Origin: Ignavibacteria bacterium
GTDB taxonomy: Bacteria; Bacteroidota; Ignavibacteria; Tepidaquicellales; OLB5
Direction of reading: 5' to 3'
Assembly: GCA_030835005.1 (NCBI GenBank)
Contig: JAUQWT010000085.1
Coordinates: 1 to 34,708 of the forward strand
DNA length: 34,708 nucleotides
The notes below the pieces were generated by a model that saw nothing but the letters and a program-made list of their open reading frames with translations, was not told the origin of the DNA and did no database searches. How positions within the stretch are numbered: the first letter of the stretch is position 1; every line of letters begins with the position of its first letter. Both the position numbers and the translations under genes were made by a program. Shown in pieces: positions 1 to 7,724 of this stretch.

Positions 1-255
1 TTTGAACAGGCAATTTCAGCCGTAGATGCTTTCAGGCATTATCTTAAAACAGAGAAGCTCATAGCAGAAGACCAGAAAACTGCTCAGTATGAATTTCTGA
101 GATGCTTAACGCGCCTTGCTGAGTTTAAACTCAGTGGAGTAGACAAAAAGAACTTACACAACTTGTCAGTTCTGAAAAAAGAAATAATGAACATGAGTGC
201 TAATCCTTTAGGAGCAAAAAACTGGTTAATAGAAAAAGCTGCAGAACTGAAATAG
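1..255 (+). CDS. C-terminal end of an uncharacterised ~480-residue helical protein (paralogue A, partial)
   Basis: The reading frame is open from base 1 to a TAG at 253-255, giving 84 residues; the start lies outside the window. I do not recognise a named domain. The end aligns by eye with the last ~80 residues of the proteins at 2251-3687 and 7725-9185: a helix of the form S..(I/V)D(S/A)FR..L, then an (I/S)-(A/S)-E-D-x-K segment, then a closing W-(L/I)-(E/A)-x-(K/R)-(I/A) helix. It is therefore a third member of the same local family. Composition is charged and Leu-rich with no membrane segment, which suggests a cytosolic all-alpha protein. Function is unknown. It ends 10 bases from the convergent DUF167 gene. 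Confidence 0.7.
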   Translation, partial: FEQAISAVDAFRHYLKTEKLIAEDQKTAQYEFLRCLTRLAEFKLSGVDKKNLHNLSVLKKEIMNMSANPLGAKNWLIEKAAELK

Positions 256-264
256 AAGGCAGAA

Positions 265-525
265 TCAATCCGGTATCAGTAATATTTTTTCTTTTGATGC
301 TGCCCCCGAGATCAAATCTATTTGAGATTTAGGAATCTTCAAGTGTTTTGAGATCAGCTCTATCACACGTTCATTGGCTTTTCCTTTTTCAGGCGGGACA
401 GATACTCGGATCTCGTAATAATTCTTCTCAATTTCTTTTATTGAATTTTCCCGTGAATTAGGTTTCACTTTTACTTTAATCTTCAAATGGTCTTTTCTCT
501 TTTTTTCATTTCGGATTTCAAACAA
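265..525 (-). CDS. DUF167 / YggU family protein
   Basis: The 86-residue product has the family hallmarks: a first beta strand (KIKVKVKPNSREN), then the central signature VSVPPEKGKANERVIELISK and a C-terminal GAASKEKILLI strand. Length is typical for this small alpha/beta family. Its function is not established, although homologues often sit near cell-division or proline-biosynthesis genes. The ATG at 525 gives a charged 13-residue leader before the conserved core; a later start is possible but no other ATG precedes the core. The gene is convergent with the paralogue A fragment (10-base gap) and shows no operon partner here. Confidence 0.85.
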   Translation of the reverse strand: MFEIRNEKKRKDHLKIKVKVKPNSRENSIKEIEKNYYEIRVSVPPEKGKANERVIELISKHLKIPKSQIDLISGAASKEKILLIPD

Positions 526-546
526 ATATTAGTTCATTAATCTGAA

Positions 547-569
547 TAAAAAAGGAGCTAATTAGCTCC
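547..569. terminator. GGAGC-type palindrome, probable terminator
   Basis: An A-run precedes the perfect 16-base palindrome GGAGCTAATTAGCTCC (554-569). Closely related hairpins occur at 5834, 9171, 17476 and 19531. On the minus strand it would give a stem followed by a T-run, so it could stop transcription arriving from the pseudogene side (650-1823). Confidence 0.55.
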
Positions 570-575
570 ATAAAC

Positions 576-610
576 TGTTCATCCGATGACTTGAAGTCAT
601 CGGATGAACA
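576..610. repeat. 35-base perfect palindrome, dispersed repeat copy 1
   Basis: The left arm TGTTCATCCGATGACTT (576-592) is the exact reverse complement of the right arm (594-610), with one central G. The core GATGACTT-N-AAGTCATC recurs at 9226-9244, and a diverged version with the same CATCCGGTGAC-type arm occurs at 3686-3719. All three copies are intergenic. There is no T-tract, so it is not a classical terminator. Confidence 0.7.
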
Positions 611-649
611 TGAAGTCCCCTGAAATGTATGCTGCGGAAAATGAAGTAT

Positions 650-1823
650 TTACTTCACCAGCAGCACCTTCTTTGAATCGGAATATTCGCCAGCTGTGAT
701 ACGGTAAAAAAACACCCCCTTGAATATTTTGATGCATCCCAATCTGCATAATATGATCCGGCAGACATGGATTGATTTACCAGTGTTTCAATTTCACGGC
801 CGGTTACATCATGTACAACCAATTTAATAAAACTGCCTTTGGAACAGAGAATTCTATGTTTGTTTTTGGATTGAACGGATTTGGATAATTTTGTGAAAGC
901 GAAAAAGCATTTGGAACCTCAGTTGATACTTGAGATATTCCAACAAACTTGCTAAGAGGTCTTTTGAATCCTCCACGATTACCGCCTATTGTACCACCTG
1001 CATATAAATAATTATTAAACAGACACATTGAATACATAATCGGAGTCCCGCCAAATCCTTCGTTTTTTTGTATCCATGTCGTGCCATAGTCATTTGACAA
1101 ATAAATTCCCTGGCTTGTTGCTGCAAAGAGATTATCGCCATAAACCAAAAGATCGTTTATTGTTTGATTGTTAAAAGAAGTCTGTGCCCAGTTAAGTCCG
1201 TTATTAGTTGATTTATATACACCATAAACCGCCATTCCAGCAAATATATTATTTCCAATAGCTGCTAGAGAGTATGGTGTCCTGATATTTAAGGATGTTT
1301 GCGTCCAGTTAAAACTATTATCTGTTGATTTATATACGCCGTGCTGCGACCCCATTCCGGCAAAAATAATACCACCGCGGCGAGCAAACAATGTACCTCG
1401 TAGTTGATATTAAAAGTCCGGGTCCAATTAGTCCCGTTATTTGTTGATAAATATATTCCATACGTACCGCCTGCTAATACATTATTCCCCAAGAATATTA
1501 TGTCGTCCATAACACTAGTTAGCGAAGTCAGTGACCAATTTAACCCGCCATTTGTTGATAGAAATACTCCAGTATTTGTTCCTGCAAAAAAAAGAACTTC
1601 CGTTTCCATTTATCACATGTACAGTTTGGTTGATCAAAGAAGTTTGAGACCAGTTAGTGCCATTGTTAGTTAAAATGTACAATCCGGTTATACCCGTTCC
1701 TGCAAAAATATTGCTCCCGTAGCCGAAAAGTACCGGTGGTTCGTTGTAAAACACCTGCTGCCATTGTGCTTCCGCCGAGAAAACAGATAAAGATGTTAAT
1801 ATTAAAATTAGAAGTTTTTTCAT
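650..1823 (-). pseudogene. Frameshifted secreted Asp-box (BNR-like) protein with T9SS C-terminal domain
   Basis: Reading from ATG at 1823, the product begins with a signal peptide (MKKLLILILTSLSVFSAEAQ). It continues through repeats of the Asp-box type (G(I/V)YxSTNNGxNW) with alternating I/F-AG strands, as in sortilin-like beta-propellers, and ends with a T9SS type A sorting domain (QNYPNPFNPKTNIEF, later GVFFYRITAGEYSDSKK, final VLLVK at 650-664). Four single-base changes break it: an extra base in the A8 run at 1586-1593, a lost base near 1376-1383, a lost base at the T3 run 838-840, and a lost base in the C5 run 715-719. Each segment is otherwise open and colinear. Three of the four lie in homopolymers, so consensus error is possible, but neighbouring genes with similar runs are intact. 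Once intact, it would be exported or surface-attached by the T9SS. Confidence 0.8.
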
Positions 1824-2250
1824 TGTTAGATATAGTAAAATTTAACTGAGAATTGTTGTTTCATAAAATATAATCCCCCAAAAACCATACTTTTGCTGAG
1901 TTTCGCAGCTATACGATGCTCAAAGAATACATATGGAATAATTGGGGGATACTTTTAGTGATAACTGTGAATCTTTCTTGAGAATCATATAGCCTATTGT
2001 AAACATAGTTCTCGAATGCAGCTTTTCAAAAGAGAAATTATTTGGTTTTAGAAAATTTTGAAGCGCAAACATAAAGAATTACTTATTTTTAGCTTGTTTT
2101 AAGCATTAAATATGTTAAAATTTTAGAGAAATTTCTTAAAACATTCAGGGAAATCATTAAACCTGCAAGAACCTATTAATTTTCAAGCATCTCTGATTGT
2201 CATTTCTGGTATCTATTTATACTAATAAAATTCTATTTACTTTAGAACAT
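1824..2250. other. Intergenic region between divergent genes
   Basis: This stretch separates the pseudogene (minus) from paralogue B (plus). A 9-base inverted repeat, ATCCCCCAA (1873-1881) and TTGGGGGAT (1942-1950), encloses a small GCTG/CAGC hairpin. It could fold in the pseudogene leader. The rest is AT-rich; I found no convincing promoter match or gene. Confidence 0.4.
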
Positions 2251-3687
2251 TTGCAGAACACTAAGCTGGTAAAATTATTGAAGACTTTCTCCGGTCCTGA
2301 AATAAAAAAATTCAGGGAATTTGTTATTTCCCCTTATTTCAATAAGAATAAAAATGTGATCAGGTTAAATGATGTATTATTGAAATTTCATCCCGATTTT
2401 GATGCTAAATCCTTTACTGAAGAGAATATATATTCGGAAGTTTTTGGCAAGGGTAAGTTTGAGTACTTCAAAATAAAAAATATCTCATCAGATCTTTATA
2501 ACCTGGGGCTTGAGTATCTGAAATTAAAGCCTAATCCCTCCACTTTCTTTATGAACGATTACAATCTTATGGTGCAGCTTCGCAAGCGTAAGCTGTTTAA
2601 CCTTCATAAGAAACTGGTGAGATCAATGGAGGAAAACTTCAGGAATACAGAAGTAAAAGATAGTCCGTTTCTATACAGCAATTACCTTTTGACGGCAGAG
2701 AGCCAGCTTGTTGACCTTTTTGAAGAGCCCAGCAGTATCACCGGAATTTTGAGCGAGTTTGAAAGTTTTTTTGAATTCCTTATCTATCACTTACTGCAAT
2801 TTTATAACCTGATGATTCATATTGGCAAAGAAAACAATGTGAAAATAGATATAAAGATGATGGATGAAGTAGTAAGCTACCTCGAAAAGGGGCCCGTCAG
2901 CAAACATCCTACAACTGTGTCATACCAGTATCTGATATTACTGAAAACAAAAGAAAAAGAAGAATATTATTTTACTTTGAAGGAGCATTATTTCAATCAT
3001 TTTTCTGAAATGGATGCATCAGCTGCCTATAGGGCACACATGTATCTGTTTGGATATTGCGCCGATATGTATAATTTTAAGGGAGATCGCAGATTTGTAA
3101 TTGAATGTTATGAATTATATAAACATTCGTATTTAAATAACAGAGTGACATCGGGTGAATTGTTATATCCTGACTTTGTAAATTTCATAAAAGTCTTTGT
3201 GAGAGCAGGTGATACTGCTCTTGCCAGGAAATTCATAATCGACTTCACTGAAAAACTTCCCGAAGACCAGCTTGATAATTGTGTTAATTTCTCAAATGCA
3301 TATATTGCTCATTCTGAAGGTGATCTGAATAAAGCCCTGGCGTGTATTTCTAAAGTATGCTTCCCGTTGGCAATACTTAAAGTCCAGGTAAAGATCATGC
3401 AGGTTCAGTTAAACTATGAACTTGGTTTTTATGAAGAGACTAGAAGCTTAATCGATTCTTTTAGAAAAACACTTTTGAAAGAAGCGGTTATATCTGAAGA
3501 TTATAAAAACTCGATACTGAACTTCATGAAACTTACGATAAACTTGATCAACATAAAACAGGAAACAAGCAGAAAAATACAAGAATTCGAAATACATAAA
3601 TTGACTGAAACAATAAACAAAACACAGTCAAATCACTTTGGTGTCAAGTTTTGGCTGGAAGATCGAATTGAAAGTTTTAACCAATAA
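2251..3687 (+). CDS. Uncharacterised ~478-residue helical protein (paralogue B)
   Basis: The function is not recognised. I chose the TTG at 2251 because the protein then begins QNTKLVKLLKTFSGPE, aligning residue for residue with paralogue C, which also starts at TTG; the frame is open back to 2197. The N-terminal signature, shared with paralogue C, is KL..(L/I)L(K/R)TFS..E.K.F..F..SP(Y/F).N, followed by F.P.FD and IYS...GK. The remainder is predominantly helical with Leu, Lys and aromatic residues and a TPR-like feel (SEGDLNKALACISKV). It has no signal peptide, membrane segment or catalytic motif. It is divergent from the broken Asp-box gene and convergent with the SBBP T9SS cargo. The stop lies in a palindromic repeat (3686-3719). 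Families with this N-terminus are, from memory, multi-copy in Bacteroidota genomes. Confidence 0.8.
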   Translation: MQNTKLVKLLKTFSGPEIKKFREFVISPYFNKNKNVIRLNDVLLKFHPDFDAKSFTEENIYSEVFGKGKFEYFKIKNISSDLYNLGLEYLKLKPNPSTFFMNDYNLMVQLRKRKLFNLHKKLVRSMEENFRNTEVKDSPFLYSNYLLTAESQLVDLFEEPSSITGILSEFESFFEFLIYHLLQFYNLMIHIGKENNVKIDIKMMDEVVSYLEKGPVSKHPTTVSYQYLILLKTKEKEEYYFTLKEHYFNHFSEMDASAAYRAHMYLFGYCADMYNFKGDRRFVIECYELYKHSYLNNRVTSGELLYPDFVNFIKVFVRAGDTALARKFIIDFTEKLPEDQLDNCVNFSNAYIAHSEGDLNKALACISKVCFPLAILKVQVKIMQVQLNYELGFYEETRSLIDSFRKTLLKEAVISEDYKNSILNFMKLTINLINIKQETSRKIQEFEIHKLTETINKTQSNHFGVKFWLEDRIESFNQ

Positions 3688-3719
3688 CTCATCCGGTGAC
3701 CTTAGCTACCGGATGAGTT
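3686..3719. repeat. Palindromic dispersed repeat copy 2, between convergent genes
   Basis: The arms AACTCATCCGGT (3686-3697) and ACCGGATGAGTT (3708-3719) are exact reverse complements around a 10-base centre. It overlaps the last base pairs of the paralogue B stop and ends 12 bases before the SBBP gene stop, so it may also act as a bidirectional transcription end. The CATCCG-type arm relates it to the element at 576-610. Confidence 0.6.
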
Positions 3720-3730
3720 GAACACACTAT

Positions 3731-5356
3731 TTATTTTACGAGCACCATCTTGTTTACTTCATTGAAATCACCAGCTTCGATCTTATAGAAATAAACACCG
3801 CTTGAAAGTGCGGTGGCATCAAACCTGAAATCATAAGAACCCGGGCCCAGGTATTCGTTGACCAACACGCTTACTATCCTGCCTATAGGATCATACACTA
3901 CAAGCTTCGTAAAGGAGCCTAAAGGAAGATCAAATTTAATTTTTGTTGCCGGGTTGAACGGATTTGGATAATTATTGTATAAACGATACTTTTCCGGGAC
4001 GCCTGATAAAGACGGTTCAATTCCGGTAGTTGTGGAATACTTGACTGTAGCAAAATCACTTGAACTTCCGCTTCCCTGGCTGTTTCCTGTTACAATTGCG
4101 TTACCGGAATTATCAACGCAGATAGATAATGCTGCATCAACTCCGTTACCCGGACCGTTGTATCTTTGCTCCCACAACTGCTGGCCACCTGCATTATATT
4201 TTAAAGTTAGATAGTCCAGGTTTGAACCCCCGGAATTACTTGCACCTGTAATAAATGCATTTCCATTCCCATCAACTGCAACAGAAGTGGCATCATCTGA
4301 AGTATTGTTTGGCCCGTTATATCTCATTACCCATTGCTGAACACCGGAAGAATTATAATAAACTGTTGCATAATCAGTGGCAGACCCCTGTCCTATACTT
4401 GAACCCGTTACATAAACATTATAAACTGAAGTAACTGCAAGCCCGAATGCAACATCGTTATCATTACCTGTTCCGTTATATCTTGAATTCCATTGTTCCT
4501 GACCGGAAGAATTGAATTTTATGGTAACATAATCATTAGATGAACCGCTGCCGCTGCTGCCCCCCGTTATATAAATATTACCAAGCGCGTCCAACGCAAG
4601 ATCAGAAGGAACGTCATCGCCGTTATTCGTTCCGTTATACCTGATAGTCCATTGTTCCTGCCCGGAAGAGTTATATTTGATTGTAAGGTAATCCAGTCCG
4701 CTGCCGCTGCCCGTGCTGCTTCCGGTTATGTATACATTTCCTGCTATATCTACTTTTACTACAGCTGCATTATCAATGCTGTTTTGAGGGCCGTTATATC
4801 TTGAAGCCCACTGCTGCTGACCGGAGGAATTATACTTTACCGTTGCATAGTCATAATTTGTTACACTAAGGCTTTGTCCTGTCACATAAACGTTACCAGC
4901 GGCATCAACTGAAACAGAAAAAGCCTCATCAGTTCCGTTAGAAGGTCCATTATATCTTGCAACCCATTGCTCTTGACCGCTGCTGTTGTATTTAATGGTT
5001 GCATAATCACTAAATGAAGTTGTGCCCGTACTTATACCTGTAACATAAACATTTCCGGCTGCATCAACAGTAATGGCATTTGCAGCATCAATAAAATTCG
5101 CCGGACCATTGTATCTGGCCGACCATTGTTCCTGTCCCGCCGAGTTATATTTTACTGTTGCATAGTCAAGGTTCGAGCCATTCCCGATACTGCTTCCTGT
5201 TACGTAAACATTTCCGCCTGCATCACAAACTACTGCAAATGCTTCATCTAAACTATTACCCGGACCGTTATATCTGGAAACCCATTGTCCAAAAACCGGG
5301 ATGCTTAGTACATTTAGTACTAATAGTAATTTAAGTGTAAAAAAAAATTGTTTCAT
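3731..5356 (-). CDS. Secreted SBBP-repeat protein with T9SS C-terminal sorting domain
   Basis: The 541-residue product opens with a signal peptide (MKQFFFTLKLLLVLNVLSIPVFGQ). Eight tandem repeats of about 55 residues follow, each with a W...RYNGP.N motif, a D..GN(V/I)Y(V/I)TG strand and a DY(A/V/L)T(V/I)K(Y/F)NS.G segment. This is the SBBP (seven-bladed beta-propeller-like) repeat pattern. The last ~80 residues form a type A T9SS sorting domain: NNYPNPFNPATKIKFDLP, then GVYFYKIEAG and a terminal KMVLVK. The protein should pass the inner membrane by Sec and the outer membrane by the T9SS, ending secreted or surface-anchored. Ligand or activity is unknown. It is monocistronic and convergent with paralogue B. 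A TATTTTTG box (5449-5456) lies upstream, but without a clear -33 element. Confidence 0.85.
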   Translation of the reverse strand: MKQFFFTLKLLLVLNVLSIPVFGQWVSRYNGPGNSLDEAFAVVCDAGGNVYVTGSSIGNGSNLDYATVKYNSAGQEQWSARYNGPANFIDAANAITVDAAGNVYVTGISTGTTSFSDYATIKYNSSGQEQWVARYNGPSNGTDEAFSVSVDAAGNVYVTGQSLSVTNYDYATVKYNSSGQQQWASRYNGPQNSIDNAAVVKVDIAGNVYITGSSTGSGSGLDYLTIKYNSSGQEQWTIRYNGTNNGDDVPSDLALDALGNIYITGGSSGSGSSNDYVTIKFNSSGQEQWNSRYNGTGNDNDVAFGLAVTSVYNVYVTGSSIGQGSATDYATVYYNSSGVQQWVMRYNGPNNTSDDATSVAVDGNGNAFITGASNSGGSNLDYLTLKYNAGGQQLWEQRYNGPGNGVDAALSICVDNSGNAIVTGNSQGSGSSSDFATVKYSTTTGIEPSLSGVPEKYRLYNNYPNPFNPATKIKFDLPLGSFTKLVVYDPIGRIVSVLVNEYLGPGSYDFRFDATALSSGVYFYKIEAGDFNEVNKMVLVK

Positions 5357-5833
5357 AATGCCCTACTTTCTATTTTTTGACTTTCATAATCTTTCATTTT
5401 CTTAGTTAATTGATGTTGAATTATGACTTTTATATGTATTGTTTAAAACAAAAATACCCTAAACTAAATCTAATTAAGTCATCACGAAGGATGAAAACAG
5501 AACTACCCCTTAAGAACTACGGTATGAACTAAAGGATCACCTAAAAAAATAATTGGACCCTGTATGATTCTAAAAGAATTTCATTCCCTTAGAGTAAATT
5601 AAATTCAATTTCCGTGCCATACTTAATTGATTAGAAAATAGGAGTTTTGTTTTGTTAACTTCTGTCAAAGAATACCTGTATCAATGACATTAGTGACAAT
5701 GAGATTTTATTATTAATGATGAATGGTTTGTTAAGTGAAAGAGTCTCTTGGGATTTTTAAATATGTTGAACTAAAGACCGGCAAACAGCTAAGGGCAAAG
5801 AACTGGCTGACAAACAGATCAAACAAGCAACTA
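5357..5833. other. Intergenic region, no confident gene
   Basis: About 480 bases lie between the SBBP gene start and the terminator at 5834. The proximal part should hold the SBBP promoter. Near 5775-5850 one plus-strand frame reads a Lys/Gln-rich run (AKGKELADKQIKQATKKGAN) that stops exactly in the terminator palindrome. A stop codon directly precedes this run, so it may be a gene remnant. No start, ribosome site or recognisable domain supports an intact gene. Confidence 0.4.
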
Positions 5834-5859
5834 AAAAAGGAGCCAATTAGCTCCTTTTT
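5834..5859. terminator. Bidirectional GGAGC-type terminator
   Basis: AAAAAGGAGC (5834-5843) pairs with GCTCCTTTTT (5850-5859) around a 6-base loop. On either strand the stem is followed by a T-run, so it works in both directions. It lies 25 bases past the stop of the minus-strand barrel gene 5884-6504. Confidence 0.8.
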
Positions 5860-5883
5860 GTACAGCGCTATGTATTCCCCGTT

Positions 5884-6504
5884 TTATATTCCAAATTTTA
5901 TACCCGCAGTAAATCTGAAACCATTGTTTTTTACGTTTGTTGAATTTTTAAGTATGTTTGAAAACCCGAGTGAATAACCGATGCCTGTAAAAATATCAGT
6001 TCTATCTGCAACTTTAAATTCCATGCCGCTACCCAAATAGAGCCCGAAATCAATCGATTCATAAGAAGTAGAAACATCGCTTTCCTGAAAATTAACTCCA
6101 TCGGTTGCTTCTTCGTTTGCCGATAGCTGTACACCAAGAGTCGGTCCCAGTTCAAAATATGGTTTTACTTGGTTTAAAGGAAGATTTACATTGACCAGCA
6201 TTGGAAATTCAATGTAACTGAGATTTTCTGTGAAGGTAATACCGTTATTGTTTCTGATCTCAAAACCTTTCATGATATATCTTATCGCAGGTTTTATTGA
6301 TACATTTTTAGAAACACCAATATCTACAAACCCGCCTACCATAAACCCGGTTTTTGAACCTGTGTTAAAGCTGGGTTTGATATTGGCATTTGCAAGGTTT
6401 AAACCGCCTTCTAAACCTATGGCTACCTGACGTTGTGAAAAAGAAGCAGAAGTAAATATGAATACTGTGAAAATTAATGTTAAAATGGTTACTAAATTTT
6501 TCAT
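5884..6504 (-). CDS. Outer-membrane beta-barrel protein, PorT/OMP_b-brl family
   Basis: The 206-residue product has a signal peptide (MKNLVTILTLIFTVFIFTSASFS) cut before QRQ. It is then a run of alternating amphipathic strands: GLEGGLNLANANI, GFMVGGFVDIGVSKNVSIKP, SYIEFPMLVNVNLP, PYFELGPTLGVQLSA, IDFGLYLGSGMEF and a closing FRFTAGIKFGI with an aromatic/hydrophobic end. The GLNLAN start, the YIEFPML strand and the GP.LG turn are typical of the eight-stranded barrels widespread in Bacteroidota. It should sit in the outer membrane; whether it is structural or a receptor cannot be told. It is the last of four minus-strand genes (7573 to 5884), separated from the lipoprotein by 51 bases, and ends at the terminator at 5834. 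Confidence 0.8.
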   Translation of the reverse strand: MKNLVTILTLIFTVFIFTSASFSQRQVAIGLEGGLNLANANIKPSFNTGSKTGFMVGGFVDIGVSKNVSIKPAIRYIMKGFEIRNNNGITFTENLSYIEFPMLVNVNLPLNQVKPYFELGPTLGVQLSANEEATDGVNFQESDVSTSYESIDFGLYLGSGMEFKVADRTDIFTGIGYSLGFSNILKNSTNVKNNGFRFTAGIKFGI

Positions 6505-6555
6505 CTTTTTTTCTTTCTGTTTTAAGTTATCTATTATAATGTTTTTTAGATTTTT

Positions 6556-6960
6556 TTATTGTACTGTGTAGTTTGATGTAACGCTGTAATTTGAATTTGG
6601 ATGGCCCGGCACTGTGCCTGTGAAATCAAAATTCCACTGCTGCCCGTTTTGCACACCTACATAATTATTTATGATGTATGTTGTATCCTTGCTGTAAACA
6701 TATGCAGTATTTGTAAAGCTTAATGTATCTGCAAACTGTTCAGGACTGTACCTTGATATGATACGCGATATATTTACATCAACACCGGGTCTGAAAAGAA
6801 ACTGTGTACTGCCGGTTTGAGTAATCCGCTGTGATACCTGAAATGAAACCTGCTGATTTAGGTTAGATCCCGTTACACTATCTATCTTGCTGCAACCTGT
6901 AATAATCAGGTAAACCAGCATCAACCCTCCTAAAAATAGTTTAATAATTCCGCGTTTCAT
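6556..6960 (-). CDS. Small lipoprotein of unknown function
   Basis: The 134-residue product has a type II signal: a charged MKRG start, a hydrophobic stretch and a lipobox LIITGC with the lipidated Cys at residue 23, followed by SKID. The mature part is polar and probably beta-rich (VSFQVSQRITQTGSTQFLF, YVYSKDTTYIINNYVGVQ, then a NSNYSVTSNYTVQ tail). I recognise no family. It should be anchored in the inner or outer membrane facing the periplasm. It lies 44 bases after 7005-7349 and 51 bases before the barrel gene, all co-directional, which suggests a shared envelope-related transcript. Confidence 0.7.
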   Translation of the reverse strand: MKRGIIKLFLGGLMLVYLIITGCSKIDSVTGSNLNQQVSFQVSQRITQTGSTQFLFRPGVDVNISRIISRYSPEQFADTLSFTNTAYVYSKDTTYIINNYVGVQNGQQWNFDFTGTVPGHPNSNYSVTSNYTVQ

Positions 6961-7004
6961 TTTGTTTTTTTCCTTTCTTTGTTATATGATTATTGATTGT
7001 TAAA

Positions 7005-7349
7005 TTAATTCTTTTCAAAAACTAAACCTGATATATACGACTCCCAATCCGGCACAGAAGCAATTTCATTTATAACAGTTACAGAATCCGCTGTAAACGT
7101 GTAGTCTGAATTGTTCATCACATATTTTCCGTTTGAACCCATACCGTATTTATTTACAACATGCCATATTCTTGAATCACCGCTTGGCTTATAATAAAAT
7201 GCAGATATCCCTTCCACTTGTTCTAAGTCAACCACAGACTTTCTCTCAAGACTGTTGTTTTCACTTTTTTTAAGAGAAAAACCGGTTATTAATGCTGCGA
7301 TAACTATTGAGGCAAGAATCACTAACTTTACATACTTAACGATTTTCAT
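7005..7349 (-). CDS. Small membrane-anchored or exported protein, unknown function
   Basis: The 114-residue product has an N-terminal hydrophobic segment (VKLVILASIVIAALITGFSL, residues 7-26), either an uncleaved anchor or a signal peptide, followed by an 88-residue soluble domain. That domain has Trp/Tyr-rich strands (ISAFYYKPSGDSRIWHVVNKY, YTFTADSVTVINEIASVPDWESY). I do not recognise the fold. Its start ATG overlaps the upstream gene stop in an ATGA arrangement (7346-7349), so the two are probably translated together. Confidence 0.6.
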   Translation of the reverse strand: MKIVKYVKLVILASIVIAALITGFSLKKSENNSLERKSVVDLEQVEGISAFYYKPSGDSRIWHVVNKYGMGSNGKYVMNNSDYTFTADSVTVINEIASVPDWESYISGLVFEKN

Positions 7350-7573
7350 TTATTTGTATTCCCTTCTTTATTATGATTTTGTTTTGTATTTACACGTTTT
7401 ATATTAGTTTGTTTTTTCTTTTTAAATTTCTTTATATTTTCAGTCTTCTGTATTGGTGTATTTGGAAAGATCTCATTGAAATCTTGATCATAAATTTGGG
7501 CTAATCTGATAATGCTTTGTATTGAAGATTTTCCGAATTTATTCTTGTTACTGGATTTCATTTCCATATTCAA
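7346..7573 (-). CDS. Small basic protein, unknown function
   Basis: The 75-residue product is very rich in Lys and Asn, with a Lys-rich tail (IKKFKKKKQTNIKRVNTKQN). It has no signal peptide or known motif; a short helix-like piece (SIQSIIRLAQIYDQDFNEIF) sits in the middle. Reality is supported by the 4-base ATGA overlap with the next gene and by a promoter (7582-7613) directly upstream. ATG codons at residues 1, 3 and 5 are possible starts; the promoter leaves almost no leader for the first, so residue 3 or 5 may be used. It could act on a nucleic acid, but that is only composition-based. Confidence 0.5.
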   Translation of the reverse strand: MNMEMKSSNKNKFGKSSIQSIIRLAQIYDQDFNEIFPNTPIQKTENIKKFKKKKQTNIKRVNTKQNHNKEGNTNK

Positions 7574-7581
7574 TTCTGCAT

Positions 7582-7613
7582 CAAAGATAGTTTTCGTTTA
7601 TATGCTCGGCAAA
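7582..7613 (-). promoter_or_regulatory. Bacteroidota-type promoter for the 7573-5884 gene cluster
   Basis: On the minus strand, TTTG (7613-7610) is separated by 20 bases from TATCTTTG (7589-7582). This matches the TTTG-N19/20-TAnnTTTG consensus. The predicted transcript start lies only a few bases before the first ATG of 7346-7573. Confidence 0.55.
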
Positions 7614-7724
7614 TAATTTATTTCTCGAAACTAATCATGGGATTCCCCCTAAATCACAATAGAAATAGCGATTTTTGGCTTATATTAAAGTTTTTTCGAA
7701 CTTGAGACTAAACAGAACATTTAG

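Noticed and set aside
5690..5715. AATGACATTAGTGACA resembling the ATGA-N6-TCAT sites
   Set aside because: The second half-site is TGAC rather than TCAT, so the inverted symmetry is lost, and no -7 box lies at the matching distance.
5735..5977. Plus-strand open frame of 80 codons
   Set aside because: It runs through the terminator at 5834-5859 and into the antisense of the barrel gene, with no ribosome site or recognisable domain.
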